A DNA stretch of 50,285 bases, from NCBI GenBank assembly GCA_937899065.1, contig CALBPG010000195.1, forward strand, positions 1 to 50,285, written 5' to 3'. This document shows, piece by piece, positions 35,998-45,028 of the stretch. Under the pieces are notes generated by a model. It was not told the origin of the DNA, searched no databases, and saw only the letters and a program-made list of their open reading frames with translations. Every line of letters starts with the position of its first letter. Position 1 is the stretch's first letter. The position numbers and the translations under genes are program-made. This DNA comes from an uncultured Allomuricauda sp. (GTDB taxonomy: Bacteria; Bacteroidota; Bacteroidia; Flavobacteriales; Flavobacteriaceae).

Positions 35998-38533
35998 TAT
36001 TCGGTGTGATGCCGAGGGAAATGTTCTCCACCGTTTCAATTTGATTGTCATCTGTTAAGCGAAAGTAGGTGTTCAATACATTTCTACGATTGGTGATGTT
36101 GAGTATGGAAACCCCCACATTACCTTTGACCCGGCGCCCCAACCTTAAATTATAAACTGCGGAAGCATCTAGACGCAAGTATTCGGGTAATCTGCTGGAG
36201 TTGGGTTCTTCAAAATTGATTTGCGCAGGAAAAACGTTCGTATTTACGGCGTCTTCGGAGATGGGTTCGGTAAAAGGTTTTCCGGTACGATAATTTAATC
36301 CAGCCCCGATTTTCAAATCCTTCCATTCGTAAGTACTTGCCAAAGTCAAGGTGTGTCGTATGTCCAGATTGTTTGGAAACGTGTTTGGATCAACCATATC
36401 AAACGTGTAGTCGTTCTTGTTGAAGGCATAGCTTAACCAAGTACTATATTTTAAACCTCTCTTATTGATAAGAAGTTCCACGCCATGTATATTATAGTGA
36501 CCGATCTCGCCTGAAAATTGATTTTGGTTTTGGAAACCTTGAGTTCGCGTACTGATACCATCCACCCGTTTGTAGAAGCCTTCCAATCCGAAATAGAAAT
36601 CGTTCAACTCGTAATTGATTCCTACGGAAGCTTGTTTGCTTTTGGTGATGGGGAGTTCTGCGTTATCCGAAATAATCCATCTCCGTTTTTCAATGCCCAA
36701 AAAATTCTGTTCAAGGTCGATTACTTGATTGGTGGTTTGACTTTTGAATTCCCCGAGTACCTGCGCACGTAAATGATTGGCTAATTTCACGTTTACGTTG
36801 AGCCTTGGTTCCCACAATATTTCATTGAACGTACCCAAATTTTGGATAATGTTGGTCCGAAGACCGATTTCTGCCAAAAGCTTCTTTTCACTGGACCGAT
36901 ATTGCAGGCTCGAATAGGGCGCATGTACCCGAATGACGCCTTTGATGTTACTTTGAAAAGGCGGTTGTGTGACATCGGAGGTGTTTGTGATTCCGGTTTC
37001 AATAAACTGATAGCCATTGTTCCAGCGTAGCGTTTCAGATAAGATGTATTGCGTATCTAGTTTAGCCGCGCCCTCAAGGACTTCATTATTTTGTAGCAAG
37101 AGCTGCACTTGGTTCGCAAAAAGGTTGATAGCGTCAAGGTCATACCTCGAGTAGTAGACATTCAAATGGGTTTGAAAACGGTCGGTCCATTGCCCTGACC
37201 ATTGTCCGCCAAAGGATAGGTTGGTTTGTTGTAAAAAACTATTGGTTGTTTCATCCAACGTACGATTGGTTTCAGAGAACTCGAGTTCGTTACTGATACT
37301 GATAAGATTGAATCGAAGCTTGTGGTCTTCATTAAGGTCATAAAGCACTTTACCACTGAAATCGTAGAAAAAAAAGTTTTCTTCGCGTTCGAAATTATCT
37401 TCTAATCGAATGTTGTTTTCATCGGTCACTTCGCTGTCCTGAAAGGCCCGGTCGAAAAATCTATCGTAAGTGGGCGTATTCAAAAAATCAGTTGTGGAAC
37501 GGCGTGCGGAAAATTGCACAGCCAGCCGTTCGTTGATGGGAAGTTGTCCAAAAAGATCGCCACTAATAAAATTAAAGCCAGCCCCTCCTGAAAATTGGTC
37601 TTCGATAGTGTTTTTAGATTCCATGGCAATCACACTGCTAACCCCATCACCATACTGGGCCGGTGTGCCATTTTTTATCACTGTCACTTTTTCTGTGAGA
37701 TAGGGATTAAAAGCTGAAATCAAACCAAAAAAATGCCCAGATTGATACATTTTGATGCCATTCCACAAGATGAGGTTTTGGTCATTTGTTCCACCGCGAA
37801 CATTGATGTCGGATACGGTTTCGTCAATTCTTTTGATGCCGGGAAGGGCTTGTACGGTTTGTAGCACTTCAGGTTCAATCAATCCAGGTAGATTTCCAAA
37901 ATCTCTGGTGTTAATGGTGATGCTTGCATCTTCTTCCTTGATGATTCCAGTGGTTAGGAATTTGTAAACGACCACCTCTTTGAGTTGTTGGTAGAATTGT
38001 GAGAGCAGGATTTCCGAACATTCACTTCGCAAAGCAAGGTCTTCTACTTGAACGTATTTGGTGTTAAATCCTAAATACCGAATCTTAAGAGTGGCGTTTC
38101 TTGGAATGGATTCAAGTTGAAAGTTGCCTTCGGAGTCTGTCGTAACTGCAACTTGAGAATTCATCACTTCAACCGTAGCTCCTGGAATGGAGTTTTGGGC
38201 GAAATTGTCAAACACGCTTCCACATACCCTTACCAAGCTTTTTTTGACTATGGCATAATACCTATCACTCAAAGGGTCGATTTTGAACTGAAACCGTTCT
38301 TGGATATAGCGGAGTTCTTGTTGCAGGTTTTGCGACGCTGAAAGGGGTAATATGGTGAGGTTTTCAACGTCTCCATTCAAAAAAGAAAACTTGACCTCAT
38401 ATCGAGCCTCAAGTTGTTTGATGTGAGTAAGAAGCGAAATTTCTTTGGATTCCTCAGTCTGGGCATGGACCAGAAACGAAAAACCAAAGAGAATAAGGAG
38501 AAGCCCTAAGGTTTTACGGTGTGTCCTCTGCAT
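35975..38533 (-). CDS. TonB-dependent transducer (outer-membrane receptor)
   Basis: 852 residues from the ATG at 38533 (MQRTHRKTLGLLLILFGFSF, a signal peptide); an ATG at 38545 is the other option. Domains in order: an STN/secretin-like signalling domain (about 25-105), a CarboxypepD_reg-like domain (about 105-190, SIPGATVEVMNSQVAVTTD), a plug (about 205-320, DINVRGGTNDQNLILWNGIK) and a 22-strand-type beta-barrel to the end. The STN domain signals to a FecR-type anti-sigma factor, and its gene follows fecR with a short overlap, so it is a cell-surface-signalling receptor. The ligand is unknown. The gene overlaps blh by 23 bases tail to tail. Confidence 0.9.
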   Translation of the reverse strand: MQRTHRKTLGLLLILFGFSFLVHAQTEESKEISLLTHIKQLEARYEVKFSFLNGDVENLTILPLSASQNLQQELRYIQERFQFKIDPLSDRYYAIVKKSLVRVCGSVFDNFAQNSIPGATVEVMNSQVAVTTDSEGNFQLESIPRNATLKIRYLGFNTKYVQVEDLALRSECSEILLSQFYQQLKEVVVYKFLTTGIIKEEDASITINTRDFGNLPGLIEPEVLQTVQALPGIKRIDETVSDINVRGGTNDQNLILWNGIKMYQSGHFFGLISAFNPYLTEKVTVIKNGTPAQYGDGVSSVIAMESKNTIEDQFSGGAGFNFISGDLFGQLPINERLAVQFSARRSTTDFLNTPTYDRFFDRAFQDSEVTDENNIRLEDNFEREENFFFYDFSGKVLYDLNEDHKLRFNLISISNELEFSETNRTLDETTNSFLQQTNLSFGGQWSGQWTDRFQTHLNVYYSRYDLDAINLFANQVQLLLQNNEVLEGAAKLDTQYILSETLRWNNGYQFIETGITNTSDVTQPPFQSNIKGVIRVHAPYSSLQYRSSEKKLLAEIGLRTNIIQNLGTFNEILWEPRLNVNVKLANHLRAQVLGEFKSQTTNQVIDLEQNFLGIEKRRWIISDNAELPITKSKQASVGINYELNDFYFGLEGFYKRVDGISTRTQGFQNQNQFSGEIGHYNIHGVELLINKRGLKYSTWLSYAFNKNDYTFDMVDPNTFPNNLDIRHTLTLASTYEWKDLKIGAGLNYRTGKPFTEPISEDAVNTNVFPAQINFEEPNSSRLPEYLRLDASAVYNLRLGRRVKGNVGVSILNITNRRNVLNTYFRLTDDNQIETVENISLGITPNISFRVSF

Positions 38534-39422
38534 AGAAAAGTACATTATCGCCCGATACTTTGAAATTCAGTTTTGATGGGGTGCTTATACTTTTTAACGC
38601 AGTTTCTAGGTCAGTGTTGTTAAAACTTCCTGTAAAGAGTACTTCGGTATCAACATTTTCCAAAGCGACGTCAATTTTGAATTGTCTCTCGAGTTCATTG
38701 ATAACGAATTGCAAGGGTACACGCTCAAAAGAACTCTCACGGTTTAACCATGAGGGCTCACGATTTGAAACGGTACGTTCCATGCGTTCGCCGCGAATAA
38801 AGAGCAGTGATGCCCCAGCGGGAAGTTTTTGTGTAGTATTGTTGAAGGTTACGGAAACCAATCCTTCGTAACAGCTTACTTCAAAATAGTCTTTTCGAGC
38901 TTCTACGTTGAATTGCGTGCCCAAAACCTGTACTTGTCCTAAATCAGTAGATACGGTAAAGGTTTTGCCTTTGGCTACTTTAAAGAACGCTTCACCTTCC
39001 AAGGTAATATTTCGTTGAAGGTCCCAATCGGTATCATCGTAAGTAACTTTTGAATCAGCATTCAAAACTACTTCTGAAGTATCGGGCTAGGTAAGCTTTG
39101 TGGTTTCCGCGATTTCGGTGCTAACCGATTCATTGGAAAGATTGAGATATGCAAAAGCACCTACCATGAGCAACGCGATGGCAGCTGCGATACGCAAAAA
39201 GCTTTTGTATGGTTTAAGGGCAATAACCTTTGCAGTATCTCCAGCCGTTTTAGCTTTAATTTGGGCAAAGGTGCCTTCCATATCGAACTCCGGCGCCTGA
39301 AGGCGCGAAGAAACCGCTTTGAGCTTGACGTAGGACTGATATTCCTCGGTTTGCTCAAAGGCCTTCAACTCCTCTGGCGAGAGTTCGTTGTTGAGCCATT
39401 TTGCTAAATAATTCTCTTCCAT
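38514..39422 (-). pseudogene. FecR-family anti-sigma factor with one in-frame amber codon
   Basis: The frame from ATG 39422 to the stop at 38514 is 302 codons, normal for FecR-type anti-sigma factors. Codon 112 (39089-39087) is TAG. Before it come a cytoplasmic anti-sigma segment (MEENYLAKWLNNELSPEELK), one membrane helix (about 74-95) and AETTKLT. After it, in the same frame, come PDTSEVVLNADSKV and the periplasmic FecR domain (GEAFFKVAKGKTFTVSTD) with the STN-interacting C-terminal part. Relatives usually have TLPDGS, so the lost residue is probably Leu (TTG to TAG, one change). If real, the protein stops right after the membrane helix and the sensor domain is lost. It lies between the sigma and receptor genes. 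Confidence 0.88.
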
Positions 39423-39483
39423 TTTTAAAACGGTCTAACAGTATAACAACTAAAAAAACATTTACCCTACCTAATAGTATAAA

Positions 39484-39981
39484 TTAAATTCCATCAATTT
39501 TACTACGCAGCTCCTTCAAAGCCAAATGCATGCGCTTTTCAATGGCTTTTACGCTTACTCCTTCCATTTCTGCAATTTCCGCATATTTTTTTCCGTCAAT
39601 ACGGTTTAACAAAAAAGTAGTGCGTTGATTTTCGGGAAGGGCATTCAAGGCATCGTCCAGTTTTTGTTGGTATTCTTTTTCTTCCATCAAAAACTCTGGT
39701 GATTCATGACTAACGTCTTTTTGGTTTGTGGCGTACTTCAATCGCACCTTTTCGGCTTTCAATACGTTCAAATAGGTATTGTTGGCCACTGTATACAAAA
39801 AAGACTTGGCTTTTTCAGGAGCAACCTTTTGACAATTCTCCCAAAGTTTTATAAAGGCCTCTTGTATGGCATCATTTGCCTTTTCGGCATTCCCAAACTT
39901 GTAATAAATGTAATTGTAGAGCGTTTTGGAATTAGCATTGTAAATCGTGCTATATACCTCATCCTCACAAACATTCTCCAT
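39484..39981 (-). CDS. ECF-type RNA polymerase sigma factor
   Basis: 165 residues. The sigma2 region (about 20-85; ANDAIQEAFIKLWENCQ is the core-binding/-10 helix) and the sigma4 helix-turn-helix (about 105-160; LPENQRTTFLLNRIDGKKYA, then GVSVKAIEKRM) are complete. It is first in the operon with fecR (61-base gap) and the TonB transducer, the classic surface-signalling set: the receptor senses a ligand, FecR releases sigma, sigma activates target genes. The divergent lipoprotein gene at 40091 is a possible target. Confidence 0.93.
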   Translation of the reverse strand: MENVCEDEVYSTIYNANSKTLYNYIYYKFGNAEKANDAIQEAFIKLWENCQKVAPEKAKSFLYTVANNTYLNVLKAEKVRLKYATNQKDVSHESPEFLMEEKEYQQKLDDALNALPENQRTTFLLNRIDGKKYAEIAEMEGVSVKAIEKRMHLALKELRSKIDGI

Positions 39982-40003
39982 GAAAAAACGATTAGACTTG
40001 GCT

Positions 40004-40031
40004 CAAATATATCATAAAAAGATTAGGCAAA
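40004..40031 (-). promoter_or_regulatory. Predicted promoter of the sigma/fecR/receptor operon
   Basis: On the minus strand TTTG (40031-40028), 16 bases, then the perfect -7 box TATATTTG (40011-40004). The spacer is slightly short against the usual 17-23. The sigma start codon is at 39981. The remaining 60 bases to the divergent lipoprotein gene show no clear housekeeping promoter, which fits ECF control of that gene. Confidence 0.5.
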
Positions 40032-40090
40032 GTAGGGTTTTTTAAATTCCGATTGTTCTAACACTGTAACACCAAGAAAACCCAATTATC

Positions 40091-41863
40091 ATGAAACAGA
40101 TATCCCAAAAACTTACGATTCTTCTTGCTTTTGTAAGTTTCTTGACCTTTACGGCCTGCCAAGAAGAATTTGAAGAAGTAGGTGGCGACAACCAACAAAC
40201 CATTACTGCCAGTTCCACGACAGCAGCACTGATAAAAAATACTTCCTCCAATGATGGTTCGTTTGATAATATCGTAGATGGTGCTAGTTGTTTAGCCATC
40301 AAATTCCCTTACGTTGTTGAGGTGAATGGTATCCAAATCACCATTGATGCTCGTGAAGATTTACACGCTATAGAAGAGATTTTTGACGAGGTAGACATCG
40401 ACGAAGATGTTTTGGACATTATTTTCCCCATTACCATTACATTGGCCGATTTTACCGAAATCGTAATCGAAAACAAAGATGCCCTATTGGAATTGGCCAA
40501 CAGTTGTATTGAAGGTGGGGATGACGATGACATTGAATGTATTGATTTTGTGTACCCACTTACCTTTTTCACCTTCAATGCCGACGAGCAGCAAACCGGT
40601 GAGGTTATGGTATCCAACGATGAAGAGTTGCGTAAGTTCTTTGGCGGTTTGGAAGATGACCAATTGGTTAGTCTTGACTTTCCTGTGACTTTAAAAAAGT
40701 TTGACGGTACCGAAATCGTAGTGAGTAGCAATGCCGAATTGGCCCAGGCCCTAGAGCGTGCCAAGGATGAATGTGATGAAGATGACGATGACGATTACAA
40801 TGATGATGATTTTGATGAAGAGCGTTTTGATTTCTGTTTGACAGAGTGCCCTTGGGCCGTGAAAGAAGTTATTCGAAATAGCCAAGACCAGACAGGTCAG
40901 TACCCAGATTTCACCATGATTTTTGAAGAAGGTGGTAGAGTAGCCATTCAAGAACCTACAGGGAATATCGTTTACGGGGAATGGAGCTCAAGCTTTACCG
41001 AAGACGGTCCATTATTGACTTTGGAATTTGAAAGTTTCCCTGACTTCAATGCCGAGTGGTTGGTATACGAAATTGGAGACCATACCATCAAACTATATCA
41101 AGATGATGGCAACAAAATCATCCTAAGACAACACTGTGATGGTGACGACAATGGTGATGATGGCAATGAGACCTCTCCTGATACCCTAAGAGAGACCTTG
41201 AAAGAGTGTGAGTGGATTATCAAAAAAGTTATCAAAGACCAAGAAGAGGTAGATCGTCTACTTGGATACGAATTCAACTTCAATGGTGACGGAACAGTAA
41301 CGCTAGGTAACGGTATCAACACTTTGGAAGGAACTTGGGAAGTAGGATACAATAATGACCAAGTACTATCACTACTGATTAACATTGGACAAGAACCAGA
41401 TGTAAGTTTCGACTGGCCTTTACGCCACTTGGATAACCATAGATTGAAGTTCAGCATTGAAGAAACTGGACATGAAATGGTACTACTTCGAGTTTGTGAT
41501 GACAGCGCCGATGATATGGACGTTCGCGAAATCAGAAATATAGCCATGGGTGGCGGATGGACGGTAGCCATGTATTCCGAAAACGGAATGGAAATGATGG
41601 ATAGCTTCAACGAGATGGATTTCAACTTCTCAATGATGCATCAGGTTGAAGTATCTGTAAATGATGACCCAATAGCCTCTGGACTTTGGAGAGTTGCTCG
41701 CGATGCTGAAGAGAATCTAATTTTCTATCTGAACATTCAAGATAGTGATACGTTGCAGAAATTAACAGAATGCTGGTACTTCGTTTCCACCGAAGCGAAC
41801 CGTATAGAACTAGCCTATGAAGAAGAAGGCCTAACCAAGATTTTGGTTTTTGAAAAGCCATAA
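40091..41863 (+). CDS. Repeat-containing acidic surface lipoprotein
   Basis: 590 residues. Lipoprotein signal with Cys23 (LTFTAC). Two kinds of internal repeat are visible. Type A occurs twice (about 67-139 and 150-228): a hydrophobic FP strand motif, then DxTEIVI/DGTEIVV and an EL-rich helix. Type B occurs three times (about 250-349, 370-469, 486-589), each starting with W-x-hydrophobic-x-x-hydrophobic (CPWAVKEVI, CEWIIKKVI, GGWTVAMYS), with a GEW/GTW/GLW strand in the middle and a hydrophobic ending (IILRQHC, MVLLRVC, ILVFEKP). Asp-rich linkers (226-247, 350-362) separate the parts. No family recognised; type B resembles lipocalin-like beta domains. Divergent from the ECF operon and possibly controlled by it. 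Confidence 0.82.
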   Translation: MKQISQKLTILLAFVSFLTFTACQEEFEEVGGDNQQTITASSTTAALIKNTSSNDGSFDNIVDGASCLAIKFPYVVEVNGIQITIDAREDLHAIEEIFDEVDIDEDVLDIIFPITITLADFTEIVIENKDALLELANSCIEGGDDDDIECIDFVYPLTFFTFNADEQQTGEVMVSNDEELRKFFGGLEDDQLVSLDFPVTLKKFDGTEIVVSSNAELAQALERAKDECDEDDDDDYNDDDFDEERFDFCLTECPWAVKEVIRNSQDQTGQYPDFTMIFEEGGRVAIQEPTGNIVYGEWSSSFTEDGPLLTLEFESFPDFNAEWLVYEIGDHTIKLYQDDGNKIILRQHCDGDDNGDDGNETSPDTLRETLKECEWIIKKVIKDQEEVDRLLGYEFNFNGDGTVTLGNGINTLEGTWEVGYNNDQVLSLLINIGQEPDVSFDWPLRHLDNHRLKFSIEETGHEMVLLRVCDDSADDMDVREIRNIAMGGGWTVAMYSENGMEMMDSFNEMDFNFSMMHQVEVSVNDDPIASGLWRVARDAEENLIFYLNIQDSDTLQKLTECWYFVSTEANRIELAYEEEGLTKILVFEKP

Positions 41864-41882
41864 GTTTTTCCCCAATTGACGC

Positions 41883-41920
41883 GAAAAGGACGGTTCTCCC
41901 CAAGACCGTCCTTTTCTATT
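41883..41920 (+). terminator. Intrinsic terminator after the repeat lipoprotein
   Basis: A 12-bp perfect stem, GAAAAGGACGGT (41883-41894) with ACCGTCCTTTTC (41905-41916), has a 10-base loop and a T-rich tail to about 41923. It lies 20 bases after the lipoprotein stop codon. Confidence 0.85.
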
Positions 41921-42009
41921 TTTACTACCTCCAACTTGATTTTACCAAGCGCTAGAACCTTGAAAACGAATTTGGTCCACAAAAGCAATGACTAAAACCT
42001 ACAGTTGAT

Positions 42010-42017
42010 TAACTTTG
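42010..42017 (+). promoter_or_regulatory. Predicted -7 element of ffh
   Basis: TAACTTTG is a perfect TAnnTTTG element, 27 bases before the ffh start codon. No TTG lies at the usual distance upstream. Confidence 0.4.
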
Positions 42018-42043
42018 TGCTTCTTCAAAAATGACGTAAGACC

Positions 42044-43372
42044 ATGTTTGACAATTTAAGTGATAAGCTGGATAAAGCTTTGCACGTGCTCAAAGGGCAC
42101 GGACAAATCACCGAAATAAACGTAGCAGAAACCTTAAAAGAAGTACGTCGCGCGCTGTTGGATGCGGATGTCAACTTCAAAATTGCCAAAGAGTTTACCA
42201 ATAGGGTAAAAGAAAAGGCAATGGGTCAAAATGTATTGACCACTTTGCAACCGGGCCAATTGATGGTAAAAATCGTCAAAGACGAATTGACCGAGTTGAT
42301 GGGAGGTGATGCTGAAGATATTGACCTAACCGGTAATCCTTCTGTAATTTTGATGTCAGGTCTACAAGGTTCTGGTAAAACCACCTTTTCCGGTAAGTTG
42401 GCAAATTACCTGAAGCGCAAAAAAACCAAAAAGCCGCTTTTGGTTGCCTGTGACGTCTACCGCCCTGCGGCAATTGACCAATTGCACGTGGTAGGAGAGC
42501 AAATTGGCGTGGATGTTTATTCCAACAGAGAGGAGAAAAATCCGGTAACCCTGGCTAAAGAAGGGATTGCCGAAGCAAAGAAATTAGGGTGCAACGTAGT
42601 CATCATCGATACCGCGGGTCGTTTGGCCGTGGATGAGGAAATGATGACTGAAATTGCCAACATCCACAAGGCAGTTACCCCACAAGAAACCCTTTTTGTG
42701 GTGGATTCCATGACGGGTCAAGATGCGGTGAATACTGCTAAGGCTTTTAATGACGTATTGAATTTTGATGGGGTCATTCTGACCAAATTGGATGGGGATA
42801 CCCGAGGTGGAGCCGCCATTTCCATAAAATCTGTAGTTGACAAACCCATCAAGTTCATTGGAACAGGGGAAAAAATGGATGCGATTGACGTGTTCTATCC
42901 TTCCAGAATGGCAGACCGTATTTTGGGCATGGGAGATGTGATTTCCTTGGTGGAACGTGCTCAGGAACAGTTTGATGAGGAGCAAGCACGGAAAATCCAA
43001 AAGAAAATTGCCAAGAATAAATTTGGTTTCGATGACTTTTTAAGTCAGATTCAGCAAATCAAAAAAATGGGTAATATGAAAGACCTCATGGGCATGATTC
43101 CTGGGGTTGGAAAGGCAATGCGTTGTATGGATATTGACGATGATGCCTTTAAACATGTGGAAGCCATTATCCATTCTATGACGCCTGATGAACGGGCGAA
43201 TCCTGCCAAATTGAACGCCAGCCGCAAAAAGAGAATTGCTTTGGGAAGTGGTCGTACCATTCAAGAAGTGAACCAATTGTTGAAGCAATTCCAGCTAATG
43301 AGCAAAATGATGAAGATGATGCAAGGCGGCGGCGGTAAAAAGATGCTTCAAATGATGCAAAACATGCGCTAG
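42044..43372 (+). CDS. ffh: Signal recognition particle protein (SRP54/Ffh)
   Basis: 442 residues. N domain (1-90), GTPase G domain with P-loop G106-x-x-G-S-G-K112-T-T, DTAGRLAVD and TKLDGDTRGGAA, then the methionine-rich M domain (about 300-442) ending in MMKMMQGGGGKKMLQMMQ, which binds SRP RNA and signal peptides. Ffh delivers nascent membrane proteins to FtsY and SecY. The SRP RNA gene was not seen here. folD follows after 22 bases, so they may be co-transcribed. Confidence 0.98.
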   Translation: MFDNLSDKLDKALHVLKGHGQITEINVAETLKEVRRALLDADVNFKIAKEFTNRVKEKAMGQNVLTTLQPGQLMVKIVKDELTELMGGDAEDIDLTGNPSVILMSGLQGSGKTTFSGKLANYLKRKKTKKPLLVACDVYRPAAIDQLHVVGEQIGVDVYSNREEKNPVTLAKEGIAEAKKLGCNVVIIDTAGRLAVDEEMMTEIANIHKAVTPQETLFVVDSMTGQDAVNTAKAFNDVLNFDGVILTKLDGDTRGGAAISIKSVVDKPIKFIGTGEKMDAIDVFYPSRMADRILGMGDVISLVERAQEQFDEEQARKIQKKIAKNKFGFDDFLSQIQQIKKMGNMKDLMGMIPGVGKAMRCMDIDDDAFKHVEAIIHSMTPDERANPAKLNASRKKRIALGSGRTIQEVNQLLKQFQLMSKMMKMMQGGGGKKMLQMMQNMR

Positions 43373-43394
43373 ACGCAACGAAAACCTATCGGAT

Positions 43395-44282
43395 ATGATC
43401 CTTTTGGATGGAAAGAAAGTCTCTAACCAAATCAAAGATGAAATTGCCCAAGAAGTCGCAACCATAAAGGAGCGCGGCGAAAAAGTACCACATTTAGCTG
43501 CTGTTTTAGTAGGTAATGATGGGGCAAGTCTCACCTACGTGGGCAGTAAGGTACGCTCTTGCAAAAAAATTGGTTTTGATTCCACGCTAATCCATCTTCC
43601 TGAAGAAACGACTGAAGCAACGCTCTTAAAACAGGTTGAGGACCTGAACAATAATCCTGAGATAGACGGATATATCGTTCAATTGCCTTTACCAAAGCAT
43701 ATTGATGAGCAAAAAGTTCTGCTAGCAGTACATCCCGATAAGGATGTTGATGGTTTTCATCCTACCAACTTTGGTCGAATGGCCTTGGATATGGAATCTT
43801 TCATACCTGCTACGCCTTTTGGTATAATGGAATTATTGAAGCGCTACAAGGTGGAAACCTCTGGAAAACACACTGTTGTTATTGGAAGAAGTCATATTGT
43901 AGGGCGTCCCATTAGCATTTTGATGAGCCAAAAAGGAGAAGCGGGAAATGCAACCGTTACCTTAACCCATAGTCGTACAAAGGATATTAAAGCGTTGCCA
44001 CTTCAAGCTGATATTATTGTATCTGCACTCGGAGTTCCTGGTTTTTTAACTGCGGATATGGTCAAAAAAGATGTGGTTGTTATTGATGTCGGTATCACTC
44101 GAGTACCCGATGAAACCAAAGAGAAAGGATATTACATTACCGGTGATGTGGATTTCGAAGGCCTTTCAGAAAAAGCCTCCTTTATGACCCCTGTTCCTGG
44201 GGGAGTAGGGCCTATGACCATTGCTATGCTGTTGAAAAATACCCTTTTGGCACGTGCACGCCATCAAGGTAAACAAGATTAG
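43395..44282 (+). CDS. folD: Methylenetetrahydrofolate dehydrogenase / cyclohydrolase
   Basis: 295 residues. FolD interconverts 5,10-methylene-THF, 5,10-methenyl-THF and 10-formyl-THF. Catalytic-site motifs are TYVGSKVRSCKKIG (with the conserved Lys of the YxxxK region), DGYIVQLPLPKHI, PDKDVDGFHPTN, the Rossmann part GRSHIVGRPISILM and the C-terminal PVPGGVGPMTIAML. Its stop codon overlaps the stop codon of a small lipoprotein gene on the other strand. Confidence 0.97.
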   Translation: MILLDGKKVSNQIKDEIAQEVATIKERGEKVPHLAAVLVGNDGASLTYVGSKVRSCKKIGFDSTLIHLPEETTEATLLKQVEDLNNNPEIDGYIVQLPLPKHIDEQKVLLAVHPDKDVDGFHPTNFGRMALDMESFIPATPFGIMELLKRYKVETSGKHTVVIGRSHIVGRPISILMSQKGEAGNATVTLTHSRTKDIKALPLQADIIVSALGVPGFLTADMVKKDVVVIDVGITRVPDETKEKGYYITGDVDFEGLSEKASFMTPVPGGVGPMTIAMLLKNTLLARARHQGKQD

Positions 44283-44437
44283 TTTTTTACGGAAGGCTTT
44301 TTTTGCTCCTCTACTAAACTGGTTTCATCCTCATCTGGCATTAGGACATCCAAGTCATTTTCACCTTCGTCGTTGGTACAACTACCAAGAGCTAAACCTG
44401 AAAAAATAAGGGTAATACAAAGTAGAATTGTTTTCAC
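44279..44437 (-). CDS. Small lipoprotein, GTG start
   Basis: 52 residues, read directly from GTG (44437-44435) to TAA (44281-44279). The N-terminus KTILLCITLIFSGLALGSC is a clear lipoprotein signal with lipobox LGSC at Cys20. A short acidic mature part (TNDEGENDLDVLMPDEDETS) and a basic end follow. No family recognised. The stop codon overlaps that of folD. It has no ATG option in frame, which lowers confidence, but the well-formed lipobox in a short frame makes chance unlikely. The region 44438-44558 beyond it shows nothing else. Confidence 0.6.
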   Translation of the reverse strand: MKTILLCITLIFSGLALGSCTNDEGENDLDVLMPDEDETSLVEEQKKPSVKN

Positions 44438-44558
44438 AGCAAAGTATTTTAGAACCTAGGTTGTTCGTTTGGTAGAAAATTATACGTGCAGATGCCTCGA
44501 TTCGTGTGCTGCGAGTATTTAATTCGATGGAATGCAGGAAATTAAGGTTCTTTCGAAG

Positions 44559-44981
44559 CTATTTCGCGAAAAGTTGCCCCATATCCTTAAAGGCCTTAAA
44601 CTCTAAGGCGTTTCCTGCTGGGTCTTTAAAAAACATGGTAGCCTGTTCTCCAGGTAATCCTTCAAACCGGATGTACGGTTCAATAATGAATTGAACGCCT
44701 TTTTCTGCCAAACGCTTGGCAAAACCATCAAACTTTTCCCAAGGTAACACTACGCCGTAATGCGGTACGGGAACGTCTTTGCCATCCACGGCATTGGTGT
44801 GGGTATCTTCAGGACTTTGAGGTTTGTAATGAATCACCATTTGGTGTCCAAACATGTTGAAATCCACACAGTGGTCGCTGCTTCTTCCTTCTTCAAAACC
44901 CAATTCTTCCCGATAAAAAGCTCTGCATTCTTCCAGGTTATGGACCGGAATGGCAACGTGGAAGGGAGTTATTGCATTCAT
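44559..44981 (-). CDS. VOC-family (glyoxalase/dioxygenase fold) protein
   Basis: 140 residues. Two beta-alpha-beta-beta-beta modules. Likely metal ligands are His8 (FHVAIPV), His74 (HYGVVLPW) and Glu127 (NALEFK), the HxxE pattern of VOC metalloenzymes; the fourth was not fixed. [10 protein letters not shown] is the classic C-terminal motif. Substrate unknown; glyoxalase-like or extradiol-like roles are both possible. It stands alone, 47 bases downstream of a lipoprotein gene on the same strand. Confidence 0.85.
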   Translation of the reverse strand: MNAITPFHVAIPVHNLEECRAFYREELGFEEGRSSDHCVDFNMFGHQMVIHYKPQSPEDTHTNAVDGKDVPVPHYGVVLPWEKFDGFAKRLAEKGVQFIIEPYIRFEGLPGEQATMFFKDPAGNALEFKAFKDMGQLFAK

Positions 44982-45028
44982 CTAAGAGATTTAAGATTTC
45001 CAGTCCTTAAAAATACTAAAACCAACTA

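Noticed and set aside
41098..41625. 175-residue minus-strand frame inside the repeat lipoprotein
   Set aside because: Ser/Pro/Leu-rich mirror of Asp/Glu-rich coding sequence.
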